Assembly (NCBI GenBank): GCA_928724745.1
Contig: CAKMXJ010000019.1
Location: forward strand, 558,001 to 622,000
DNA: 64,000 nucleotides
Reading direction: 5' to 3'
From: Anthracocystis setariae
Taxonomy: Eukaryota; Basidiomycota; Ustilaginomycetes; Ustilaginales; Ustilaginaceae
In this document: positions 11,549-21,291 of the stretch, one piece after another
Layout of the letters: the number at the start of each line of letters is the position of its first letter
Numbering within the stretch: position 1 is the stretch's first letter
Notes under the pieces: generated by a model
What the model was told of the DNA's origin: nothing
The model's database searches: none
The model's input: the letters and a program-made list of their open reading frames with translations, nothing else
Position numbers and translations under genes: made by a program

Positions 11549-12255
11549 CTATCCTCGCTGTGCGACCTTGGGTTCCCATGCGGACTGTCAGAGGAAGAGG
11601 CGAGAATTCAGGAAAGTTGTGGTCAGTGGCTGTGAGCGTTTTGCAGATGCGAAAGGGGTGATTGATGAGTGGAGCTTACGATCTTGGGCTTGGTGGTGTT
11701 GTATGTCTTGAAGCCGCCTCGGGTGCCTGTGATGTTTTCGCGTGGGGGCTATCGTCATCGCCGTCGAAGGGAACATCATCGCGCAAGGTTTCGAGTCAGC
11801 ATTTTTACAAACGAGGGAGGTACTTGACGGAGACAGAGAAAGGATAGATGGATGGAGAAACTTACGGTCATCCAAGTCTGAGTCATCTTCTGAATGCCAT
11901 CATCCTCATGAGGGGGATCCTTCCTGATGTGGTGCAACCACGAGTGCCAGAGAGGGTCCACCTGGGATGCGTTGAACTCGTTATCCGCAGCATAGTCGAC
12001 CCATCGGTGCCTCAAAGGAAACTCTTGGTGGTTCTCGTAGAATTTGTTGCCATTCCTATGTCGATGCGAGGAGGGAGCAAAGCTGGGTTGAGTATCGCTG
12101 ATCTACTTGGCTTCTGTGTGTCTGTGTTTGGCCAAAGCTTACCTGTCAATTCCGACAAGACGACCGGACTTGGCATCACCGATGTAGTTCAAGTCCCTCC
12201 AGAACTTGCGCAGACCCTCTTTGCGGATGTAGTTGATTGTACGAGCGAGCGACAT
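11549..12255 (-). CDS. NDUFA12: Complex I accessory subunit NDUFA12 (B17.2), four exons
   Basis: Accessory subunit of mitochondrial NADH:ubiquinone oxidoreductase. Minus-strand exons are 12255-12143, 12055-11866, 11748-11680 and 11584-11549, giving 135 aa, the family's normal size. Introns are 87, 117 and 95 nt. Diagnostic segments are RTINYIRKEGLRKFWRDLNY, GDAKSGRLVGIDRNGNKFYE, LRHRWVDYAADNEFNASQVD, WHSWLHHIRKDPP, and ENITGTRGGFKTYNTTKPKI followed by WEPKVAQRG. The last two match the conserved TGT...Y.TTKPK.xxWEP tail of the family. The short third and fourth exons are easily missed by automatic prediction. It shares a 482-bp divergent promoter region with the succinate-semialdehyde dehydrogenase gene. 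The presence of complex I implies a fungus with a full respiratory chain. Confidence 0.92.
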
Positions 12256-12737
12256 CTTGACGTGGTTCGATGCTGATGGATGAAGCCAAGGTCAAGATGG
12301 CAATGAAGATGGAGAGAGTGTAGAGAGTGTGGAATGGGAAATTGCGCGAAATGCGATGGCGGTGATTGAGGGCCTTCGCATCCGAAATCAGGTCTCACAT
12401 CGCCGATCAAAATTGGCTTTTAGAAGAGATCGGTGATGCAACCGTACGAGCGCCCAAATTACCCCGCACCGCCGACTTGGCTCGGCAATTCAACCTCGAC
12501 ATATGTCAGTTTGGGATGCCGTGGGATAAGAATGCTCATCTTGCTGCCTCCCTTTCACCATCGCAGAGTGCGAGCGAGCCGGAGTGTGGCCAGATCCAAA
12601 CAATAGAGCACGGTACCGTTGATAATCCCGTGTCCTCGCCTGCTTGTGCACATCTTGACACCATCATTGGTTGCTAAGCCTGTCCTCGTTGCTTGCCTCT
12701 CAATTCTGACACAGAAAGCTCCTCTCACGACGCAACC
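12256..12737. promoter_or_regulatory. Divergent promoter region NDUFA12 / SSADH
   Basis: 482 bp between two divergent start codons. It must contain both promoters. No specific operator was recognised. Confidence 0.6.
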
Positions 12738-14249
12738 ATGACAACCCAGAACATCCACTCTTCCGAAGCCTCTCGTCTCAAGGACCCCTCCCTGTTCATC
12801 ACCAAATGCATTGTCGGCTCCAACCGCGTAGACTCGCACTCGGGCAACACGTTCAAGGTCATCTACCCTGGTGACCGCTCCCAAGTCATCGCTGAAATTC
12901 CCGAGTGCAATACACAAGACGTCAACGATGCGGTCGCTTCGTGCTTGACCACCTTCCAGCACTTCTCCCAAACTACCGCTCGTCAACGCTCCGACATGCT
13001 TCGAAAGCTCAACGACCTTACGCTCGCCAACATCGACGACCTTGCTACCCTCATTGTGCGTGAGAACGGCAAGACGCGTGCCGAGGCCGAAGCCGAAGTC
13101 AAGTACGCCGCCTCTTTCCTGGCATGGTTTGCCAACATGGCCGAAGTGGGTGCGCAGGGAGAGACGATCGCAGCCGCGAATCCCAACATGCGCGTGCATA
13201 CCATCAAGCAGCCCATCGGTGTGGTGGCGTGCCTGTTGCCGTGGAACCTGCCTTTGGCCATGGCGACGAGGAAGATCGGACCGGCTCTGGCTGCTGGATG
13301 TACGTGTGTGGTCAAACCCGCGGGAGAGACGCCGCTGTCGACGCTCGCATTTGCCGAGCTGGTCAAGAGAGCCGGCTATCCGGATGGCACCGTCAACGTG
13401 GTCACGACGCTCGACAATGTGGCTGAGGTGGGCAAGGCGATTTGCGAGCACAAGCACGTACGCAAGGTCTCTCTCACCGGCTCCACTCGTGTGGGCAAAC
13501 TCATCGCGCAACAATCGGCAAGTACGCTCAAGAAATTGAGCATGGAGCTGGGTGGCAACTCGCCCGTCATTATCATGAACGATGCCGACCTTGACAAGGC
13601 CATCACCGGTGTGCTCCTTGCCAAACTTCGCACTTCCGGTCAGACATGTGTTGCAGCTAATCGCATCCTGGTCCAGTCGGGAATCCACGACAAGTTCCTC
13701 ACTGCGCTGGCGGCCAAGATCAAAACGTACAAGCAGGGTGATGGTGAAGATCCCTCGGTGCTTCTGGGACCTCTCATCACCGATCGTGCTGTTGAAAAGT
13801 GTCGTGCACACGTCCAAGATGCGCTCTTGAAAGGTGCTCACCTCTACTACGGTCCCACGCCACCTTCGTCGCTCCCTACCGAAGGTGGATTCTTCTACCC
13901 ACCTACCATCCTCACCGGTCTTACGGATGACATGCAGATCTGTAGCGAGGAGACGTTCGGGCCAGTTGCTGCCATCCGAAGATTCGAAAGCGAGCAAGAA
14001 GCCGTTCGCATCGCCAACGATTCCGAAGTAGGCCTCGGCGCTTACGTCTACACCAACGATCTACGCATCGCAGCTCGAATGTCATCCGCCATCGAAACAG
14101 GCATGATCGGTATCAACACCGGCATGCTCAGCGCCTGCGAAAGCCCCTTCGGCGGAGTCAAACAAAGCGGCTACGGAAAAGAAGGCTCCATCCACGGAAT
14201 CACCGAATACCAAATCATGAAAACCATCACCACCGACATCTCCACCTAA
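12738..14249 (+). CDS. UGA2: Succinate-semialdehyde dehydrogenase (ALDH family)
   Basis: Oxidises succinate semialdehyde to succinate with NAD(P)+, the last step of the GABA shunt. Single exon, 503 aa, normal for the family. The Rossmann and catalytic features of aldehyde dehydrogenases are all visible. They are LLPWNLPLAM with the oxyanion Asn near residue 170, KPAGETPLSTLAFAEL, SLTGSTRVGKL, MELGGNSPVI with the general base Glu270, and SGQTCVAANR with the nucleophile Cys304. EETFGPVAAIRRF and a C-terminal ESPFGGVKQSGYGKEGS follow. The last pattern and CVAANR favour the GabD/Uga2 subfamily over general aldehyde dehydrogenases. Substrate specificity is inferred from this. No mitochondrial presequence is evident; the N-terminus is short and polar. 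The ATG used is the first in frame; the extension upstream begins at TTG. Confidence 0.88.
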   Translation: MTTQNIHSSEASRLKDPSLFITKCIVGSNRVDSHSGNTFKVIYPGDRSQVIAEIPECNTQDVNDAVASCLTTFQHFSQTTARQRSDMLRKLNDLTLANIDDLATLIVRENGKTRAEAEAEVKYAASFLAWFANMAEVGAQGETIAAANPNMRVHTIKQPIGVVACLLPWNLPLAMATRKIGPALAAGCTCVVKPAGETPLSTLAFAELVKRAGYPDGTVNVVTTLDNVAEVGKAICEHKHVRKVSLTGSTRVGKLIAQQSASTLKKLSMELGGNSPVIIMNDADLDKAITGVLLAKLRTSGQTCVAANRILVQSGIHDKFLTALAAKIKTYKQGDGEDPSVLLGPLITDRAVEKCRAHVQDALLKGAHLYYGPTPPSSLPTEGGFFYPPTILTGLTDDMQICSEETFGPVAAIRRFESEQEAVRIANDSEVGLGAYVYTNDLRIAARMSSAIETGMIGINTGMLSACESPFGGVKQSGYGKEGSIHGITEYQIMKTITTDIST

Positions 14250-14425
14250 ATTCACCAATTCCACCAAACTTGCTCCCACTCCCCATTCCCTTCCCCCCCT
14301 TCACCCCACTTCCGTCTCGTGTGTGTGTGTCAACTTTAAAATTACAATGCATCGAGCATGAGCACATCGGCACGTTGCGTGGGAGAGAGAGCTTCACAAC
14401 TATCCACACCCATAGCGTGGGAACC

Positions 14426-14442
14426 AAAAAAAAAAAAAAAAA
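14426..14442. repeat. A17 homopolymer
   Basis: A run of 17 A about 180 bp after the dehydrogenase stop, in the 307-bp convergent space 14250-14556. A (GT)6 run lies near 14319-14330. Confidence 0.85.
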
Positions 14443-14556
14443 CACAAACACGTAAAGATGAGTAGACTCGAGCAGAGCGATGCTGATGACATTTCGCAAG
14501 CAAGACTAAATGTGAGGGGTGGGGATAAAATGAAAATGGGCGAGAGACTCTCTACC

Positions 14557-16566
14557 TCAATGTGGCGAAGGGCTGCCGTAAGGAGTTTCGAGCTCGGCGA
14601 GCTTGCCACGAGCACGGAACCCCTCACGAGCCGAGCCGGGTCCATAGTGCCATCCCGAGACCGGACTGCTGGCGCGCGACGGTGGAGCCCACGGAGGTGG
14701 CGGCACGTTGGCGTCGGTGTTTTCAACCCAAGCACCTGGCGCCGTGGGAACTCCTTCGAGCAACCGCTGTTCCGCCTCGGTGAGTTCCTCGGTCGTGCGT
14801 CCACAGTTGCACGTGGCGTGCGAAGTTCCCGTTCGATCAGGCAAGTAGCTAACCGCCCACGGGACGTTGTCCGGAAGCGATCGTGGGGTCGAGTAACCGT
14901 GGTTGCGATGACTGCCGTTCTGATCAATGTGACCTGCAGACGCAGGTGTGAGCGCATGCAGCCCGATACTGCTCAAACCGTTGCCGCTCCTCCCGCGACT
15001 GTTGCGCGTCGGACTAGCGTTGCGACTTTTGCGTCCGGACCCGCCAAACGCAGCTGCAAATCCATGTCGCGTGGGTGAGCTATCGCGCGATTCGGCGCGA
15101 GAGCCTGGGCGCGAATTCGTGGCCGAGTTGAAAGCGGAGCTGCCTCGAGAGCCGGGAAGCATGTGGTTGAGCGTGGTGGTGCGCTTCCAGTGCTCTAGCT
15201 CGGGATGCGACGAGTTGCGCAGCGATGATGGCGGAGTGGGCGAAGACGGTCGCGAGTTGGAGGGCGATTCGAGCGAATAGGGAGGCAGATGGACCGTGTC
15301 GTAAGTGCAGCAGCACGAGGGGATCATGGTGGCTCTACGCATGGAAAACACCTGCACCTTGGGCTGGCCAAAGCTTTCGCTGTTTTCGCGCGTGTCCAGG
15401 ACATCTTTACGAGAGAAGAAGATCTCGGCACCCATCTCGTGACTGACGCGGATCTCGGCACGGGATCCTCGAACTGTGCTGGGTCGAAGGATGTTGTCAT
15501 CTGGCAAGCGGACGACCGACTTGATCTTGTATCCGTTCTCCACATGCATGGGCGTCACTGGCTCCATCGGCGTCACTGGCGCGGAAGCGGAACCGTTGAT
15601 CGGCAGGCCAAACGGCGAGAGGTTGGCCGGTCCATTTCCGGCACCACGACCGGGCTTTCCAGGCTGACCGTGATCCATATCGCCAATCCAGATCGAATCG
15701 TCTGGGCCGGTGGCATCGGTGTTCTGCTTGGCCTTGTATGGCATGTAGCCCTTCTCCCAGAGGCGAAGCTTGTCTGTTGGGAGCTTGAGCCAGCCCTTGC
15801 GTACTTGACTGTAGAGCTCGAAAGTCTGTTCGAGGAAGACGCGGACGACGTGAACGCTGAGACCGGGAGGTGGGTCAGGATGGTAGACGCTGAGGTTGGC
15901 CGTTCCACCTACAGTGAGGGAAGCTGAAGTGAGCGAGACGGATAGGGGACCCAGAGCTTCGTGTACATCGTGGTACTGAATGTCGAGAGGAGCGGGACCA
16001 CCATCGGAAGTGACGTGAAGCATGATAAAGATTTCCTTCCATGTCGAGATGTTGTGGCGGGCACGACCTGCGCCGAGGGCGGTGGCGGTGAGGATGTAGC
16101 GGACTCGACCGTGCTTGCTGCGCTCAAAAGGAGGCGTGGATGCGGGAATGATGAAGGCGAATTCGAAACCATGGATGCCCTTGTCGAGATGGATGCCTTC
16201 CGAGACGTTGCAGTTGGAAGTTTCCTTCTCCTTGCCCTTGGAGCGGGCTGATCTGACATTGATGGCGCCGGGCGTACCATCGTTCATGATCTGGACCGTC
16301 TTTTCCATGATGACCTTTTCCTCCCATCGGATGGAAGAGGCGGAAGGATTGGGACCCTCTGGAATGGCAAGCGTTTGCACACCTTGGAGCACGACCTTGA
16401 CGCCCTGAATGTGGCGCTCGCTGGGGCACTTGATCTCGACGAGACCGCGAAGCGTCTTGTCATCTCCCGGGAATTCAGAGTTGGGGGGTGCGGGATGGAT
16501 GAAGATGTCCTGCGAGACGAGGTGGAGCGAGATTTCGCAGGGATGATGGACGATTGAGCTGAACAT
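14557..16566 (-). CDS. Alpha-arrestin (arrestin-related trafficking adaptor)
   Basis: Alpha-arrestins recruit Rsp5/Nedd4-type ubiquitin ligases to plasma-membrane transporters and receptors and so drive endocytosis. Single exon, 669 aa, starting at ATG 16566. The open frame extends 102 nt further upstream but begins at TTG. The N-terminus begins FSSIVHHPCEISLHL, then DKTLRGLVEIKCPSERHIQG and VKVVLQGVQTL, typical of an arrestin N fold. A second beta-rich region (VGGTANLSVYHPDPPPGLSV) follows near 220-300, consistent with the arrestin C half. LPPY at residues 427-430 fits the LPxY variant of the WW-domain-binding PY motif. The last 200 residues are Ser/Pro-rich with a CNCGR patch near 595. The exact ortholog in the ART/Pal family is unresolved. 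Confidence 0.8.
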   Translation of the reverse strand: MFSSIVHHPCEISLHLVSQDIFIHPAPPNSEFPGDDKTLRGLVEIKCPSERHIQGVKVVLQGVQTLAIPEGPNPSASSIRWEEKVIMEKTVQIMNDGTPGAINVRSARSKGKEKETSNCNVSEGIHLDKGIHGFEFAFIIPASTPPFERSKHGRVRYILTATALGAGRARHNISTWKEIFIMLHVTSDGGPAPLDIQYHDVHEALGPLSVSLTSASLTVGGTANLSVYHPDPPPGLSVHVVRVFLEQTFELYSQVRKGWLKLPTDKLRLWEKGYMPYKAKQNTDATGPDDSIWIGDMDHGQPGKPGRGAGNGPANLSPFGLPINGSASAPVTPMEPVTPMHVENGYKIKSVVRLPDDNILRPSTVRGSRAEIRVSHEMGAEIFFSRKDVLDTRENSESFGQPKVQVFSMRRATMIPSCCCTYDTVHLPPYSLESPSNSRPSSPTPPSSLRNSSHPELEHWKRTTTLNHMLPGSRGSSAFNSATNSRPGSRAESRDSSPTRHGFAAAFGGSGRKSRNASPTRNSRGRSGNGLSSIGLHALTPASAGHIDQNGSHRNHGYSTPRSLPDNVPWAVSYLPDRTGTSHATCNCGRTTEELTEAEQRLLEGVPTAPGAWVENTDANVPPPPWAPPSRASSPVSGWHYGPGSAREGFRARGKLAELETPYGSPSPH

Positions 16567-17217
16567 GTTGGTAAGATTGCTGCAAGGCCAGCAAGAGCCA
16601 GGAGAGGGAGACTCTGTCTCCTGAGTGAGAGAGGAGGCAGTTGTTTGGAACGAGTTCAGGAGCGACAAGCGATGGGCGTATGCCTTTGAAGAAGGATGTG
16701 AGTGACAAAAGAGAGTTATGGACGCGAGCTGTTGAGCTCACCGCGGCGGCGCAAATCAACGTGGTGCGGGTGGATTCGGTTGGGGTTGCGTTTGATGTAC
16801 GTTAGGTGGAGCAAGAGGTGAAGAAGAGCTCACGACTGTGACAATGCAATGTCGGCTGAGCCTCAAGGAATGTTGCGATGCTCGAGGAACGATCCGATGG
16901 GGTGATGGCTGAGCACAACAAGGTCGAAACGAATGCGTTGCGTTGAGTTGATTTGAGTTGGCATTTCAGGATAAAGTTACGCTCGGGTTGGGCAGTTGTG
17001 AGTTGTGGGAAGCGGCATTGCTTGCTTCCTGAAAACGTTATCGGACCAAGCGAACGTCTGAGTTGTGGATTTGCTGTGCCTCAATTTTCGCCAGGTCAAA
17101 TCCTGGAAAAACTAAGCAACACGGATTGATCTGCATGATAGCCGCATCGCGATGCCCAATCTCTGGCAAAGAACAAATGAATAGATAAAAAATCCGATTT
17201 GGTTAGTCCATCTTGCC

Positions 17218-17248
<31 letters not shown>

Positions 17249-17499
17249 AAAGAAAAAGCAAAATGGAATCCCCCCCCCTTCCCCGATTAAAGATGAGAAA
17301 ATCACCGATCAGGAAGAAAAAGCCAAACTCGCAGAAAAACTCAACCGGCTTGGCAAGGTTGAGTGCACAGGCTACATCGTCGACATCGTCATGCTGGCCT
17401 ACCATCTCATTCCCCAAATTGACCGGACCGCCGCAAAGGGTAAACTCTAATCACAACAGCAGCAATCCGTACTCTTTCCAATACTGTTGTCACACCACC
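16567..17499. promoter_or_regulatory. Divergent region arrestin / uS8m
   Basis: 933 bp between two divergent starts, so it carries both promoters. It contains a 23-A run at 17218-17240 followed by further A-rich sequence. A short open frame downstream of the A-run, preceding the ribosomal protein, has no recognisable content. Confidence 0.55.
17218..17240. repeat. A23 homopolymer
   Basis: 23 consecutive A, then GAAAAAACAAAG. It lies 260 bp upstream of the uS8m start codon. Poly(dA:dT) tracts exclude nucleosomes and often mark promoters; that role here is inference. Confidence 0.85.
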
Positions 17500-17961
17500 A
17501 TGCCACTTCACGCCGACGTCTGCACCATACTTCAGAACGCCTCGCGAGCGCGCTTGCGCTCCATCTCTATCGCCTCTACTAAGGACAACCTTTCCATTCT
17601 CTCGATCCTCCTTCAACATGGCTTCGTCCACAACGTAGTGCGCGGCACCCAGACTGGTCCGAATCCAATTTCGTACACGAACGCAAGCCCCGCCGCACGT
17701 AGGTTATGGGTCGACCTCAAGTTCCGCCCGGACGATCGCCCTGTGCTGGAGAAGATGAACGCGGTTAGCAAGCCGAGTCGGAAGTTGACAATGGATAAGG
17801 ATGAACTGCTCAGGTTCGCTACTGGGAGGAGGGCCAAGTTTGTCAAGCCATTGGATATGGGCGAGATTGGGATCGTGGACTGCGGCAAGCATGGCTGGTG
17901 GGAGGTTAGAGATGCGATCAGGAGGGGATATGGAGGTGAGGTCGTCGCTCGCGTTTCTTGA
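17500..17961 (+). CDS. MRPS8: Mitochondrial small-subunit ribosomal protein uS8m
   Basis: Small-subunit protein of the mitochondrial ribosome, binding the central domain of the 15S rRNA. Single exon, 153 aa. The start MPLHADVCTILQNASRARL and the following KDNLSILSILLQHGFV match the S8 N-terminal fold. LWVDLKFRPDDRPVLEKMNA, then SKPSRKL and GIVDCGKHGWWEVRDAIRRG form the conserved C-terminal half. The family ends with a short GGEV tail, as here. No classical presequence is present, which is normal for yeast Mrps8. An in-frame extension upstream begins at a non-ATG codon and is low complexity. Confidence 0.88.
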   Translation: MPLHADVCTILQNASRARLRSISIASTKDNLSILSILLQHGFVHNVVRGTQTGPNPISYTNASPAARRLWVDLKFRPDDRPVLEKMNAVSKPSRKLTMDKDELLRFATGRRAKFVKPLDMGEIGIVDCGKHGWWEVRDAIRRGYGGEVVARVS

Positions 17962-18696
17962 TCGTGCTTCGATCGCCATCCAACTGCTCTGAGCTTTGCC
18001 AATTGTCGATAAGCCGAAATGCCGCGCAAAGCGTGCTTCAGACGAGCACCGTCTTCTCTGCCGCAAGACATCAAGATCAAACTTGAAAAGCCTCCCATTG
18101 ACCCCGGGCACCACTATTGTCTCGCCTACTCATAATTGTAATTGTACCTGCACAACATCCATATACATCTTTGCATCGTCCTTGTCCGTGTGCTTGCATG
18201 GTATCCGTGACCATCTTGCAAGGCGCCTATCCTGATGAGCCAGCCACCAAAGCTTGGTTGAAGCCCCCCCCCCATATGCGGCGCACTGAGTTACGTTGAT
18301 CTAACAATCGGCCGCCTCGGAAAAAAACCAAACTGCCAGGATTGACACACAGACCGACCCGAGCTCCACACCGAGTTGCCTCACTCTTTGCTCGCCAAAT
18401 CTTGTCGCTCCCCTTGCACCAACACTTTGTTCTCCTCGAGCTCGTCATCGCTTTCGTCCGATTCCACCTCAAACAGGCATCAAGCTCTTGCCTTACCTTC
18501 AATTGCACTCGTGCCATCTTGTTGCGTTCAAACTTACACACGGGCCACCGACACGGACCGCATCCAAGCCCTCAAGCCTCGCACCCTCGACCTGCAAGCC
18601 TCGAATAGCATCTATAGCATCTGAGGCCATAGAACCCCCACGTCTAGTCCGCTCTCGATCTCGAAGCTAGCAACCGACCTTGTCTCTACAGACACA
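17962..18696. other. Intergenic, 735 bp
   Basis: Lies between two plus-strand genes, so it holds the uS8m 3' UTR and the Yos1 promoter. A C10 run lies at 18264-18273. No gene seen. Confidence 0.5.
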
Positions 18697-19184
18697 ATGT
18701 TTGGCTTGGGTTCGGCGTTCTATCTGATCCTTTTCATCACAAATGCCCTTGCGGTGCTGTCGGAAGAGCGCTTCTTGGCAAGAGGTAAGTTCGGGTGCAC
18801 CCCGCAGTCTACCCTCTTTGGCTCCTCATACTGACTGTACTCCCCTCGCGATTTTTCTTCTCTTTTGCTTCGTCAGTTGGGTGGTCGTCTCATTCACTAG
18901 CGAATCAATCGCATTCCTTCGACCAAGGCTTCGGCGGTGCACAAGGAAACCCATACGCAGCAGGCGGCGACAACGTCACCATCAAAGCAAGACTCATCAA
19001 CCTCATCAGTGCAGTCCGAACTTTGATGCGAAGTGAGTTTTGATCCCGTCTCAACGATTCCGCGAGCAAAATGTGCTGACCGAGACCATCCCCTCCTCCC
19101 CTTCCGTTTTGGTTGCGATGGTATACAGTCCCATTGGTGGTCATCAATATCGTCGTGGTCATCTACTTGATCATCTTGGGTTGA
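18697..19184 (+). CDS. YOS1: Yos1 / IER3IP1 family ER-Golgi transport protein
   Basis: Small integral membrane protein of ER and Golgi. In yeast Yos1 binds the Yip1-Yif1 complex and is needed for COPII vesicle traffic. Exons are 18697-18784, 18877-19032 and 19129-19184, giving 99 aa. All junctions are GT-AG with clean phases. The N-terminal hydrophobic segment FGLGSAFYLILFITNALAVL followed by SEERFLAR and VGW is diagnostic. The C-terminal membrane segment is IPLVVINIVVVIYLIILG, preceded by RLINLISAVRTLMR. The middle 25 residues are polar and variable. Length matches the family (about 80-100 aa). Three exons in 100 codons make it easy to miss. Confidence 0.92.
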
Positions 19185-20119
19185 ACCCGCAATAAAGAGC
19201 CTGAAACCTCTCATTCGCATCGCACGTCCCTGCCTGTGATGATCCTCAAATCCGCTAGACACGCCGCACCTCGTACCAGCCAACCCAGTCCCAATCCGCA
19301 TACACACAGGCCAAGGTTCGCAGGATGCCGTGACGTTGATTGTTGAGCACTGCCAAGGAACCCGGAAAGGTGCCACTTGCATGCGCAATTACTGGCGGAA
19401 AGAGGCACTCGAACAACACCTTCCACCGTCAGCAGCAGACAGGCACGCCCCGACCCTGCGCCTTTCCCCCCCCCCCCACATCCCGCTCCGCTCGCTTCAC
19501 CAAATCGTTCTCTTTTTCCTCTTCGATGTTCCAGTCTTGCTCATGGGCGTCTTGGGCTCTGCTGGAGTGCATGGCTTGGGTTGGTTCGAGCGCATCAGCC
19601 AGGATTCAAGGTTGCCGTGTCACACAAAGATTGGCCCCGCCTCGCCTCGCGTCGCGTCCGAAGTGAGTAGCAGGCTTCTCCCCCTCCCCCGTATCCCTCT
19701 CTATCTCTATGATCACAGTTCGCGGTGGAATCACAGGGTCAAGCTTTTTGATCTTGCCGTTCATCCAACGACCCCGTACTCTGGAGGATATTGCGGATCT
19801 CGGAGTGCATGCGTCTTGTTTGTCGAATTGGCGGCAGGAGGATCTAGAATCACGATTGTGGATATGTGCGTCTTTTGCCATCGCGGATGTGAGTTAACCT
19901 CGCAAGGGAGCAGCCAACGTGGCTTAATCCTTTACCCTTTCACGGTGACACAAGTTGTGGCGCACAAAGTGACAAGACCCAACCAACTACCAGCCAGCCC
20001 ACCAGAGATGGAAAGCACAGGCTTGCGAAGAAGTCTCGAGTTCATCTCCGACCATAACATCGCAACCGTCATTGCATTCCTCCGCATCAAAGCTTTGAAA
20101 ATAGACGTATCAAACCACG
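19185..20119. other. Intergenic, possibly upstream part of the decayed gene
   Basis: Short open frames only. One of them, 19709-19889 (+), starts with ATG and contains RPRTLEDIADLGVHASCLSN then WRQEDLESRLW. It ends at a good GTGAGT donor at 19890. It looks coding and may be a 5' exon of the damaged gene that follows, but no clean acceptor joins them. Confidence 0.35.
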
Positions 20120-20712
20120 ATGGCAGAATCACGCGCAAAGCAAGTAGGAGAGAAGTTGGGACGGGTTTGGAAGCAATTGATGAACGCTTCAGGGCGGATC
20201 TTGGAATATGTATAGGACAACGAGGAGGAGGACGGGATTGTCGAGAACATCGATAACCTGGTTTGGAAGTGGGGCCGATTGAAAGTCACATTGGTGCCGG
20301 TCTTTCGACAATCTTAAAAGCTACGACCGATCCAATCCCGAGTTTTATCACGAGTACAAGGAGGCTCTTTGTTGCACACGATCTTAACACCAGGGGTACC
20401 GATCTGTCGCCCGACCAGAGCTTGTATTATCTTCTTCAAGCCTTTCCAACGGTGTCAAAGGTGCAGGAGGCTAACCAAGTTGATACGACGCGCGCATGGT
20501 CGCCCATCACCGTTGCTTCAATTTCGCCGTCAAGGCCGTTCGAGACGAGGCCTTCGGGCGAGCATCCCAACAATACCGTTGCCGAGGCTTGTGATTTCGA
20601 AGCGCTAAACAAGAGGCCGAACCCGATGGATTCAAAAGCGCGGCCTATGCAGGTCTTGAATGCGAGGATTAGGCAACGACCTGGTTCCAAGTCTCTTGAT
20701 ATGTCGCATTGA
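20120..20712 (+). pseudogene. Decayed gene fragment (stop and frameshifts)
   Basis: Protein-like sequence continues through several disabling changes. From ATG 20120 one frame reads MAESRAKQVGEKLGRVWKQL and on to ILEYV, then a TAG at 20213-20215. The same frame resumes with DNEEEDGIVENIDNLVWKWG and VTLVPVFRQ to a TAA at 20315. The +1 frame then gives LKSYDRSNPEFYHEYKEAL. A third frame carries TDLSPDQSLYYLLQAFPTVS through SKARPMQVLNARIRQRPG to a TGA at 20710-20712. The first stop would come from one C-to-T change in a CAG codon. No intron set was found that removes the breaks. The family is unknown to me. The tail is repeated in inverted orientation at 31203-31425. Confidence 0.55.
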
Positions 20713-20772
20713 TAAAGAGGGAAGGGTCAAAGAAGAAGGACGCATGCCAAGATGGGTCTCTAGCGGATGGTA
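20555..20772 (+). repeat. Dispersed homologous segment, copy A
   Basis: About 220 bp that aligns by eye with the reverse complement of 31203-31425. It includes an exact 25-nt block (20638-20662), a shared CCGAACCCGATGGAT, a shared GATTAGGCAACGA, and shared ATGCCAAGATG and GGTCTCTAGCG blocks past the stop. It overlaps the 3' part of the pseudogene. Confidence 0.85.
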
Positions 20773-20810
20773 ACATGTACAGTATTAGCGCGCCAAGAAG
20801 AGTGAATCAA

Positions 20811-20834
20811 ATCGAATCGAATCGAATCGAATCG
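20811..20834. repeat. ATCGA pentanucleotide repeat
   Basis: Nearly five tandem ATCGA units. It lies in the 579-bp space 20713-21291 before the Hsp40 stop codon; nothing else was recognised there. Confidence 0.8.
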
Positions 20835-21291
20835 CCGACTTGACCCAACATCTCTGGTTGCATACTTTGCCTCCTCGTCGTGTCGAGGAATGTAAGAGAG
20901 TTGATGACCTTAATGTGGTAGTACGTGTCGAAACGTCTTCTGGGGGCAGGAGAGAACTACAATGTACGCGTGTGATAGAGAAGAGTCGGCTGAAGATCAA
21001 CAAGGCCCGCACAATTGTCGAAAAGGACATCCCGGCGCGGTGAATTGTGAAGCAAAGCTGCCTCTGGTGCGGCAATCGCCTGGGCGCTGCAACTGAGTCC
21101 CAGAGCCGCTGATTAGGTAGCGCTCGTTAGGCATCGCACAAGGTTTGTTGGCATCAGAACAGACCCAAGTGTATGAAGCAAAGAGATGCGCTATCAAGAT
21201 GCTGAAACAGTGAACATTGCTAAAGAAATCGGGGAAGAACAACAACAATCGCAAACCGAACTAAAACGACATTTGCAGCCGAGGTGAAGTC

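Noticed and set aside
12555..13997. 480-codon minus-strand open frame
   Set aside because: Antisense shadow of the succinate-semialdehyde dehydrogenase gene caused by its codon bias.
16567..16668. 34-codon N-terminal extension of the arrestin
   Set aside because: Begins at TTG and is low complexity. The ATG at 16566 starts directly at the arrestin fold.
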